Source: Pseudomonadota bacterium (GTDB taxonomy: Bacteria; Pseudomonadota; Alphaproteobacteria; Acetobacterales; Acetobacteraceae). Taken from it: DNA of 12,271 nt. The notes under the pieces were generated by a model that saw only the letters and a list, made by a program, of their open reading frames with translations, was not told the DNA's origin and did no database searches. Within the stretch, counting starts at the first letter, position 1; every line of letters starts with the position of its first letter. The stretch lies in the NCBI GenBank assembly GCA_021845555.1, contig JAJZVS010000073.1:1-12271 (forward strand), read 5' to 3'. Shown one piece after another: positions 1-5,546 of the stretch. The translations under genes were made by a program, and so were the position numbers.

Positions 1-1
1 G

Positions 2-682
2 GCCGAGCGGCTGCTTGACCGGCTGGACGACACCACGCGGCGGTTTTCCCAGGCGCTCGATCTCGGCGGGCGCGGCGTGGTGGCGCCGCTGCTCCGCGCG
101 CGCGGGATCGCCACCGTCAGTTGCGATCTCTCGCCGCTGATGGCCGCGCGCAATCCCGCGCCCGCGGTGGCGGCGGACCCGGAGGCGCTGCCTTTCGCGC
201 CCGGCAGTTTCGATCTGGTGGTGGCGAGCCTGTCCCTGCACTGGGTCAACGACCTGCCCGGCGCGCTGATCCAACTGCGCCGCGCGCTGCGCCCCGAAGG
301 GCTGCTGCTGGCCAGCCTGCCGGCGCTCGGCACGCTCGATGCGTTCCGCGCCGCGCTGGCGGAGGCGGAGGCGGCGCTGTCGGGCGGCGCCGCGCCGCGG
401 GTCTCGCCCTTCCCCGAATTGCGCGACTGCGCGGGGCTGTTGCAGCGCGCCGGCTTCGTCCTGCCGGTGGCGGATGCCGAGGAGATCGTGCTGCGCTACG
501 CCGATCCGCTGGCGCTGCTGGCGGATCTGCGGGCCGCCGGGGAGGCGAACGCGCTGACCGAGCGGGACCGGCGCATCCCGCCGCGGGAATTGTTCCCCGC
601 CGCGCTCGCAGCGCTGCCGACGGCGGACGGACGGGTGGCGGCGCGGCTGCGGCTGGCGGTGATGACCGGCTGGGCCTCCTGA
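2..682 (+). CDS. SAM-dependent methyltransferase, NDUFAF5/BioC-like (5' end outside window)
   Basis: The frame is open from the first bases of the window, so the N-terminus is missing; 226 residues are visible. It is a class I Rossmann methyltransferase. A SAM-binding motif I reads ALDLGGRG, followed by an acidic turn (CDLSPLM) and then DPEALPF, GSFDLVVASLSLHWVNDLPGAL and ALRPEGLLLASL. The LHWVNDLPGAL segment, the conserved SPFPELRD and LLQRAGF stretches, and the C-terminal TGWA ending match the alphaproteobacterial relatives of NDUFAF5, the mitochondrial complex I assembly factor, which are often annotated as BioC-like. The substrate is not evident from sequence. Motif I has GGRG where many relatives have GCGTG or GARTG, which is normal for this subgroup. 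The gene ends in TGA just before a GC hairpin. Family assignment is firm; role in complex I assembly is inference from the family. Confidence 0.85.
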   Translation, partial: AERLLDRLDDTTRRFSQALDLGGRGVVAPLLRARGIATVSCDLSPLMAARNPAPAVAADPEALPFAPGSFDLVVASLSLHWVNDLPGALIQLRRALRPEGLLLASLPALGTLDAFRAALAEAEAALSGGAAPRVSPFPELRDCAGLLQRAGFVLPVADAEEIVLRYADPLALLADLRAAGEANALTERDRRIPPRELFPAALAALPTADGRVAARLRLAVMTGWAS

Positions 683-701
683 CCCCATAAGCCTCGCTTT
701 C

Positions 702-727
702 CGCCAGGGCTTCGTCTCGACCCGGCG
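702..727. repeat. GC hairpin, possible degenerate palindromic intergenic repeat or terminator
   Basis: CGCC(A)GGG pairs with CCCGGCG across an 11-base loop: seven GC pairs with one bulged A, starting 19 bases after the methyltransferase stop. There is no T-tract. The right flank (CGACCCGGCGATGACGG) resembles the ends of the inverted repeat at 9581-9662, so it may be a decayed relative of that repeat that also helps end transcription. Confidence 0.35.
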
Positions 728-761
728 ATGACGGAAAGGCCGCGGACCCGCCGGCGCCTGC

Positions 762-770
762 TGCTACACT
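762..770 (+). promoter_or_regulatory. Candidate extended -10 promoter for the DUF4337 gene
   Basis: TGC-TACACT is a good extended -10 element. No convincing -35 hexamer lies 16-18 bases upstream. Transcription would begin near 777 and give a leader of about 23 bases containing the GGAG ribosome binding site at 786-789. Motif match only. Confidence 0.35.
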
Positions 771-799
771 CCCTCCCACGACAACGGAGCGACGGGAGC

Positions 800-1381
800 A
801 TGGGCGAGTCGATCGAACACGCGCGGGAGGCGATGGAGCGCGCGCATGAGGCGCACACCGAGCACGGCGACACCGCCGCGCGCTGGGTCGCCGTGCTGGT
901 GGCGCTGTTCGCCACCGCACTGGCGCTGGCCGATGTCGGGGAGAAAGCGTCGCAGACCGCGTTCCTGATGAACCACATCTCGGTTTCGGACGACTACGCC
1001 TACTATCAGGCGAAGAACCAGCGGGTGACGACGCTGGAGACGATGGTCGCGGTGCTGGAAAGCCTGCCGGACGCGGCCGGCCCGGCCGTGCAGGCCCGGA
1101 TCGCGGAGGCGCGCACGACCCAGGCCGCGCTCAAGGACGATGCGAAAAGCGGCAAGGGCATGAAGCAGCTGCTGGCCCAGGCGGCGCAGCACGAGCGTGC
1201 GGCCGAACATCTGCTGCACCGCGAGCATGCCTTCGCCGGCGTCGCCGGGGCGTTGCAGATCTCGATCCTGCTCGCCTCGGTCTCGATCGTCACCCGCGCG
1301 CGGGCGCTGACCTGGGGGGCGGGCGTGCTCGGCGGTCTGGCGATCGCGGCGGGGCTGCTGACCGTGGCGGGGCTGGTGTGA
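800..1381 (+). CDS. DUF4337 family membrane protein
   Basis: The product is 193 residues of unknown function. The N-terminus is polar and charged (residues 1-27, many Glu/His/Arg). A transmembrane helix follows at about 28-46 (WVAVLVALFATALALADVG). Next come the family hallmark MNHISVSDDYAYYQAKNQR at about 57-75 and a long helical soluble region. Two C-terminal helices lie at about 146-164 and 170-191. This layout and the SDDYAYYQAKNQR motif are those of DUF4337. I chose the ATG at 800 because GGAG lies ten bases upstream and similarity begins there. An in-frame start at 728 would add 24 Arg-rich residues unlike the family and would run through the candidate promoter. The next gene starts 16 bp after the stop, so the two are probably co-transcribed. 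No enzymatic motif is visible. Confidence 0.85.
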   Translation: MGESIEHAREAMERAHEAHTEHGDTAARWVAVLVALFATALALADVGEKASQTAFLMNHISVSDDYAYYQAKNQRVTTLETMVAVLESLPDAAGPAVQARIAEARTTQAALKDDAKSGKGMKQLLAQAAQHERAAEHLLHREHAFAGVAGALQISILLASVSIVTRARALTWGAGVLGGLAIAAGLLTVAGLV

Positions 1382-1397
1382 TCGCCGCCGCCCCGCG

Positions 1398-2903
1398 ATG
1401 AGCGTTCCGCCCGAACAGGCGGAGGTAGCCGCCTGGCTCGCCCGGCTGGCCGGGGCGGCGCCGGTGGAGACGCATATCTCCCTCGTGTTCCTCGGCGCCG
1501 ACACCGCGTGGAAGCTGAAGAAGGCGGTACGGCTCGGGTTTCTCGATTTCACCGCCCTCGCCGACCGCCATCGCTTCGCGCTGCGCGAGTTGGAACTCAA
1601 CGCCCCCGCCGCGCCGGGGCTTTATCGCGACGTGGTCGCGGTGGTGCGCCGCGCCGACGGCGCGCTCGGCTTCGGCGAGGGCGCGGAGGCAGGGCGTCCG
1701 GCGCTCGACTGGGTGCTGCGGATGGCGCGGGTGCCGGCCGAGGATTTCCTCGATCGCATCGTCGCCGCCGGGCGGTTCGATGCCACGCTGGCGGACGCGG
1801 TGGCCGACACGGTGGCCGCCTATCACGCGCGCTGCCCGCAAGCGGCGACGGGGAGCGACCCGGCGGCGGCGCTGATCCAGGTGATGCGCGGCAATGCCGC
1901 CGCCGCCCGCGCCGCCGGGCTGCCGGCGGGGGAAGTCGCGGCGTGGGAGCAGGCGATGGCGACGGCACTCGCCCCGCTCGGCCCCTGGCTCGCCGCGCGC
2001 GCGCAGGCCGGCTTCCTGCGCCGGGCGCATGGCGATCTGCATCTCGGCAACCTCTGCCTGTGGCAGGGCCGCCCGGTGCCGTTCGACGCGCTGGAGTTCG
2101 ACGAGGCGATGGCGAGCATCGATCTCGGCTACGATCTGGCGTTCCTGCTGATGGACCTCGATCTGCAGGCCGGTCGGGCGTGGGCGAACCGGGTGATGAA
2201 CCGCTATGTGGCGCGCACCGGCGACGCGGGCCTCGCGCGCGGCCTGCCGGCGTTCCTGTCGCAACGCGCGATGGTGCGCGCGCATGTGGAGGCCGCCCGC
2301 GGGCACCGGGCGGCGGCGGAACGGTATCTCGCCGCGGCGCTGGCCTATCTGCGTCCGGCGCCGGCGCTGGTGATCGCGATCGGCGGCCTGCCCGGCACCG
2401 GCAAATCCACCCTGGCGCGCGCGCTGGCGCCCCAACTCGGCCGTGCGCCCGGCGCGCTGGTGCTGCGCAGCGACGAGATCCGCAAGCGCCTGCACGGCGT
2501 CGCGCCGGAAGCACGGCTGCCCGCGTCCGCCTATGCGCCGGGGGTCAGCGCGCGTGTATTCGCGCAACTGACCGCGACGGCGGGCGAAGCGGCGGCGGGC
2601 GGCCAGGCGGCGATCGGGGACGCGACCTTCCTCGATCCCGGCCACCGCGCCGCGATCGCGGCGGCGGCGAAGGCGGCGGGCGTGACGTTCCTCGGCCTGT
2701 GGCTGGAAGCGCCGCTCGCGGCGTTGGAGGCCCGGATCGCAGGGCGCACGGGAGATGCGTCGGATGCCACCGTCGCGGTGCTGCGCGCCGCCGCCTCGGG
2801 CGACCATGCCGCGCCTGCCGGCTGGGTGCGGATCGATGCGACGGATGCGCGCGCCGCGCTGGCGGCCGCGCTGGCGGCGGCGGCGCGCGCAGTGGGCGGG
2901 TGA
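1398..2903 (+). CDS. Fused aminoglycoside-phosphotransferase-like / P-loop kinase protein
   Basis: The 501-residue product has two kinase-type halves. The N-terminal half (about 1-315) is a COG2187-type APH/choline-kinase fold: WKLKKAVRLGFLDF at 38-51 for the nucleotide-binding lysine region, the catalytic loop HGDLHLGN at 211-218 (Brenner-type motif), and FDALEFDE at 229-236, which supplies the metal-binding acid. The C-terminal half (about 325-501) is a small P-loop kinase: Walker A GLPGTGKST at 330-338 and LRSDEIRKRL just after, as in gluconate-kinase/CPT-like enzymes. This fusion is known in Proteobacteria under the label 'bifunctional aminoglycoside phosphotransferase/ATP-binding protein'. 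The true substrate is unknown, and there is no reason to infer drug resistance. No strong Shine-Dalgarno precedes the ATG; translation may be coupled to the DUF4337 gene. Both halves keep their key residues, so both may be active. Confidence 0.88.
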   Translation: MSVPPEQAEVAAWLARLAGAAPVETHISLVFLGADTAWKLKKAVRLGFLDFTALADRHRFALRELELNAPAAPGLYRDVVAVVRRADGALGFGEGAEAGRPALDWVLRMARVPAEDFLDRIVAAGRFDATLADAVADTVAAYHARCPQAATGSDPAAALIQVMRGNAAAARAAGLPAGEVAAWEQAMATALAPLGPWLAARAQAGFLRRAHGDLHLGNLCLWQGRPVPFDALEFDEAMASIDLGYDLAFLLMDLDLQAGRAWANRVMNRYVARTGDAGLARGLPAFLSQRAMVRAHVEAARGHRAAAERYLAAALAYLRPAPALVIAIGGLPGTGKSTLARALAPQLGRAPGALVLRSDEIRKRLHGVAPEARLPASAYAPGVSARVFAQLTATAGEAAAGGQAAIGDATFLDPGHRAAIAAAAKAAGVTFLGLWLEAPLAALEARIAGRTGDASDATVAVLRAAASGDHAAPAGWVRIDATDARAALAAALAAAARAVGG

Positions 2904-2932
2904 GGCCGCGCTATCGGCCGCCGGGTGTCCCG

Positions 2933-2941
2933 TGCTAAATT
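2933..2941 (+). promoter_or_regulatory. Possible promoter for the universal stress protein cluster
   Basis: The 132-base gap before the stress protein gene has one AT-rich patch, GTGCTAAATTATTCAAAG, in otherwise GC-rich DNA. TGC-TAAATT reads as an extended -10; no clear -35 is seen. It would give a leader of about 90 bases. No FNR/CRP-type box is recognised in the gap. Confidence 0.28.
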
Positions 2942-3035
2942 ATTCAAAGACCGAGAAACGGGCGGTCGGGGAGGCTGCCGTTCGGCGGACCGGGCGCCAT
3001 TCCCGCTCCGTCCAGGCTGACGCAGGGAGAGAGCC

Positions 3036-3902
3036 ATGGCTGTACGCAAACTGCTGCTGCCGTTGACGGGTACCGCCGCCGGGGAGGCGGCGCTCTCCAC
3101 CGCGCTGCTGATCGCGCGCTCCTGGAATGCCCATGTCCTTGCGCTGCATGTGCGGGTGGACAGCCGCGATGTCGCCCCGCTCGCCGGGGAAGGCCTGTCG
3201 GGGGCGATGATCGAGGAGATGATGACCGCGACCGAGCGCGAGAGCAGCGACCGCGCGCATGCGGTGCGCAGCATGTTCGACCGCTTCGTTGCCAAGCATC
3301 AGGTCATGCTCGGCGAGCCGCGCCACGGCATGGACGTGCCGACCGCAAGCTTCGCCGCCGTGATCGGGCGGGAGGAAGACCTGGTCGCGCAGCAGGCCCG
3401 CCTCGCCGATCTCACCGTGGTGCCGCATCCGGAAGCCGGGGAGGACGTGTCCTCCTCCGACGCGCTGCATGCGGTGCTGTTCGACTCCGGCCGTCCGGTG
3501 CTGCTCTCGCCCCAGGCGGCACCCGAGACTGTGGGCACGCGGGTCTGCCTGGGCTGGAACGGCACCGCCGAATCCGCCTCCGCCGTCAGCGCCGCGCTGC
3601 CCTGGCTGAAGCGGGCCGAGGCGGTGGCGATCCTGTCGGCCGACGGCTACCAGCGGCGCGGTCCGGCGGCGCCCGATCTCGCCGCCTATCTCGCCCTGCA
3701 CGGGGTGAATGCGGAGATCGTGATGTTCCAGGCCCGCAGCGGCGTGGTCGGGGCCGGGCTGCTGGCCGCGGCGCGCGACTTCGGCTGCGACCTGCTGGCG
3801 ATGGGGGCCTATTCGCACTCCCGCCTGCGCCAGCTGATCCTGGGCGGCGTCACCCGGCATGTGCTGGAAACCGCGCAACTGCCGGTGATGATGAACCGCT
3901 GA
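3036..3902 (+). CDS. Tandem-domain universal stress protein (UspA family)
   Basis: The 288 residues are two Usp alpha/beta domains in one chain. Domain 1 (about 1-145) starts KLLLPLTGTAAGEAALSTAL but lacks a clear nucleotide-binding glycine motif. Domain 2 (about 170-288) opens with VCLGWNGTAESASAVSAAL and ends with the ATP-binding-type signature GAYSHSRLRQLILGGVTRHVL at 257-277, where the usual second glycine is a serine (S260). Proteins of this type are cytoplasmic and linked to survival under stress; the precise ligand cannot be read here. The start is well supported by GGGAGA at 3025-3030, five bases before the ATG. The MarR gene follows after ten bases, so the gene heads a likely usp-marR-pirin transcript. 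Confidence 0.9.
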   Translation: MAVRKLLLPLTGTAAGEAALSTALLIARSWNAHVLALHVRVDSRDVAPLAGEGLSGAMIEEMMTATERESSDRAHAVRSMFDRFVAKHQVMLGEPRHGMDVPTASFAAVIGREEDLVAQQARLADLTVVPHPEAGEDVSSSDALHAVLFDSGRPVLLSPQAAPETVGTRVCLGWNGTAESASAVSAALPWLKRAEAVAILSADGYQRRGPAAPDLAAYLALHGVNAEIVMFQARSGVVGAGLLAAARDFGCDLLAMGAYSHSRLRQLILGGVTRHVLETAQLPVMMNR

Positions 3903-3912
3903 GGGCGACGGC

Positions 3913-4461
3913 GTGCCCGTGGTGTCGGAGGCTGCGTCGGAGGCCGCGGCGCTGCGGGTGTTCGTGAAGCTGCTGCGCGCGGCAAGCGCGGTCGAGGCGC
4001 GGCTGGAACCGGGCCTGATCGCCGCCGGCCTCACCTCCACCCAGCTCGGCGTGCTGGAGGCGCTGCTCCACAAGGGACCGCTCAACCAGCGCGAACTCGG
4101 GCGCAAGCTGCTGTCCAGCCCCGCCAACATGACCGACGTGATCGACAAGCTGGAACGCCGCGGCATGGTGCTGCGCACCCGCAAGCCGGGCGACCGCCGC
4201 GCGGTGCGGGTGGAACTCACCGCGGCGGGGCGGGACAAGATCGCGACCCTGTTCCCCCGCCACGCGGCCGCGATCGCCGCCGCCATGGCCGGGCTGTCGC
4301 GGGAGGAACTCGCCACGCTGGAAACGCTGCTGCGCAAGCTGGGCCGCAGCGCGGCCGGCATGGCGGACCCGACGGAGGCGGCGGACCCCGGCGTGCCCGA
4401 CCCCCTTGCGGAAGAATACGGGCTTGCCCACATCCGGCGCACATCATTCGATATCGAATGA
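3913..4461 (+). CDS. MarR family transcriptional regulator
   Basis: The product is a 182-residue dimeric winged-helix regulator. The N-terminal dimerisation helices span about 1-38. The DNA-binding core starts at TSTQLGVLEALL, passes through the recognition region NQRELGRKLLSSPANMTDVIDKLERRGMV, and ends in the wing TRKPGDRRAVRVELT. C-terminal helices then return to the dimer interface. There is no cysteine, so a thiol redox switch of the OhrR type is excluded and a small-molecule ligand is more likely. The start is GTG at 3913, ten bases after the preceding stop; nearby in-frame GTGs at 3919 and 3922 are alternatives and change little. The tail beyond about residue 145 is longer than usual and its last codons (SFDIE) lie inside the 20-bp palindrome before the pirin gene, so the coding end doubles as a candidate operator. 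Confidence 0.9.
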   Translation: MPVVSEAASEAAALRVFVKLLRAASAVEARLEPGLIAAGLTSTQLGVLEALLHKGPLNQRELGRKLLSSPANMTDVIDKLERRGMVLRTRKPGDRRAVRVELTAAGRDKIATLFPRHAAAIAAAMAGLSREELATLETLLRKLGRSAAGMADPTEAADPGVPDPLAEEYGLAHIRRTSFDIE

Positions 4462-4462
4462 T
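4443..4462. promoter_or_regulatory. Perfect 20-bp palindromic operator candidate (MarR site)
   Basis: ATCATTCGATATCGAATGAT equals its own reverse complement over all 20 bases. It is AT-rich against a GC-rich background, contains the marR stop codon and ends 15 bases before the pirin ATG, directly ahead of the GAGGAGAG ribosome binding site. Size and symmetry suit a MarR dimer. A weak TTGCCC at 4424-4429 lies about 20 bases before the GATATC centre, so binding could block an internal promoter or elongation. No second copy is visible in the window. Function is inferred from position and symmetry. Confidence 0.7.
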
Positions 4463-4477
4463 CGAGGAGAGCAAGCC

Positions 4478-5179
4478 ATGATCGACCCCCGTCCCTTCGA
4501 CCGGCTCGGGCGCTTCCGCAACGCCTGGCTGAACGCGCGCCACCACTTCAACTTCGGCGCGTATCGCGACCCCGACCGCGCCGGCTTCGGCCGGCTGCTG
4601 GTGTGGAACGACGACGAGATCGCCCCCGGCACCGGCTTCGACCCGCACCCGCACCGGGAGATGGAGATCGTCACCTATGTGCGCGACGGCGCCATCACCC
4701 ATCGCGACAGCCTGGGCAACGAAGGCCGCACCGAGGCCGGGGACGTGCAGGTGATGCACGCCGGCACGGGCATCGTGCACGCCGAATACAACCGGGAGGC
4801 GACTCCCACGCGGCTGTTCCAGATTTGGATCCACCCCGACCGCGCGCGCGTCGCGCCGGGCTGGGAGACGAGGCAATTTCCACGCGGCGGCGAGGGCCTG
4901 GCGGTGTTGGCCAGCGGCCGGGCGGCAGACTCGGGCGGCAGCGCACTGCCGCTGTACGCCGATGCCGCCGTGCTCGCCGGCACGCTGGAGGCGGGGCAGA
5001 GCGTGGAACTCGCGCTGGAACCCGGCCGGGCAGCCTATCTGGTGGCCGCGAGCGGCGCCGTCACGGTCAACGGCGTGGCGCTCGGCACAAGGGACGGCGC
5101 GGCGATTCGCGACGAGCCGCGCCTTGCGATCGTGGCGCGCGAGCGGTCGGAGCTGGTGCTGGTGGATGTTGCTGCCTGA
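4478..5179 (+). CDS. Pirin family protein, YhhW-type quercetinase-like cupin
   Basis: The 233-residue bicupin is about the length of E. coli YhhW. The metal ligands of the family are all present in the N-terminal cupin: H57 and H59 in FDPHPHREMEIVTYV, and H101 and E103 in GTGIVHAEYN. The order and spacing are those of the pirin/YhhW Fe site. Further conserved pieces are FNFGAYRDP near residue 24 and FQIWIHPD near 114. Known relatives show quercetin 2,3-dioxygenase activity, while the human form acts as an iron-dependent redox co-regulator; the physiological substrate here is unknown. I start at ATG 4478 because GAGGAG precedes it and homology begins there; starts further upstream lie inside marR. 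Regulation by the adjacent MarR protein through the palindrome at 4443-4462 is the natural reading. Confidence 0.92.
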   Translation: MIDPRPFDRLGRFRNAWLNARHHFNFGAYRDPDRAGFGRLLVWNDDEIAPGTGFDPHPHREMEIVTYVRDGAITHRDSLGNEGRTEAGDVQVMHAGTGIVHAEYNREATPTRLFQIWIHPDRARVAPGWETRQFPRGGEGLAVLASGRAADSGGSALPLYADAAVLAGTLEAGQSVELALEPGRAAYLVAASGAVTVNGVALGTRDGAAIRDEPRLAIVARERSELVLVDVAA

Positions 5180-5196
5180 GGGTTCCGCCCGGGGTT

Positions 5197-5276
5197 GCTC
5201 CCTTGGGGGCGCTCCCTTGGGGGTGCTCCCTGGGGGCGCTCCCTGGGGGTGCTCCCTGGAGGCGACCCCAGGGAGC
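5197..5276. repeat. Tandem array of 13-14 bp GC-rich self-complementary units, ending in a hairpin
   Basis: Five direct units follow each other without spacers: GCTCCCTTGGGGGC, GCTCCCTTGGGGGT, GCTCCCTGGGGGC, GCTCCCTGGGGGT and GCTCCCTGGAGGC. A reverse-oriented copy (CCCCAGGGAGC) then closes a 9-bp stem with the last unit (GCTCCCTGG/CCAGGGAGC, loop about 8). Units alternate C/T at their last base. It begins 17 bases after the pirin stop and could act as a transcription terminator or pause structure, although no T-tract follows. No open frame is conserved through it because the period is not a multiple of three. Confidence 0.85.
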
Positions 5277-5546
5277 GACACTTGGGGATTAGCGACCCGG
5301 CCTGCCCGCCTGGGGTAAGCTGAACGAATCTTCGTGAGCGTCTGCCCGGCCGGGAAAACCCATGCGATAAGCACGGGTTCGTTCGCGGGCTCAACCGTTT
5401 CCGGCATCCCGGACCGGAACCGACCGGAGGGCACACCGCCGCGTCGCGGACGTGACGACGCGACGGTGGTCATTCCGCAAACTCGTTGTAACCGGGGACG
5501 AAGTACCCGACGTCCTGACGATTCGCGGTTTGGAGGCAAAGTGCCC
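5277..5546 (+). other. Leader/promoter region of the hybrid kinase gene, no gene seen
   Basis: This is 270 bases without a supported gene. The kinase frame stays open back to 5334 but its translation here is Arg/Pro/Thr-rich and unlike the sensor, so I treat it as untranslated. I see a CCCGGCCGGG palindrome at 5345-5354, a small hairpin at 5358-5378 (ACCC.TGC/GCA.GGGT, loop GATAA), a 5-bp stem at 5496-5515 (GGACG/CGTCC), and ACGAA-TC-TTCGT at 5324-5335. No convincing sigma-70 or EcfG-type promoter was identified. GGAGG at 5532-5536 is the ribosome binding site. Confidence 0.4.

Noticed and set aside
1290..2807. Long minus-strand open frame opposite the fused kinase
   Set aside because: It is Arg/His/Gly-rich with no family motifs and lies antisense to a well-supported gene; at this GC content such shadow frames are expected.
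1398..2903. Antibiotic resistance gene
   Set aside because: The APH-like fold is shared by many kinases and the fusion is a common housekeeping-type protein; nothing supports a drug substrate.
2940..4442. 500-codon minus-strand open frame opposite usp and marR
   Set aside because: It spans two genes and their gap, is low in complexity, has no recognisable domain, and both + strand genes have clear motifs and start signals.
4443..4462. Reading the palindrome as a terminator of marR
   Set aside because: It has no loop-forming spacer, is AT-rich, lacks a T-tract and sits right before a ribosome binding site; operator fits better.
5197..5276. CRISPR array
   Set aside because: Units are 13-14 bases and directly adjacent, with no unique spacers and no cas genes.
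5416..5445. EcfG-type promoter (GGAACC...CGTT) before the kinase
   Set aside because: GGAACC is present at 5416-5421 but no CGTT follows at 16-18 bases.
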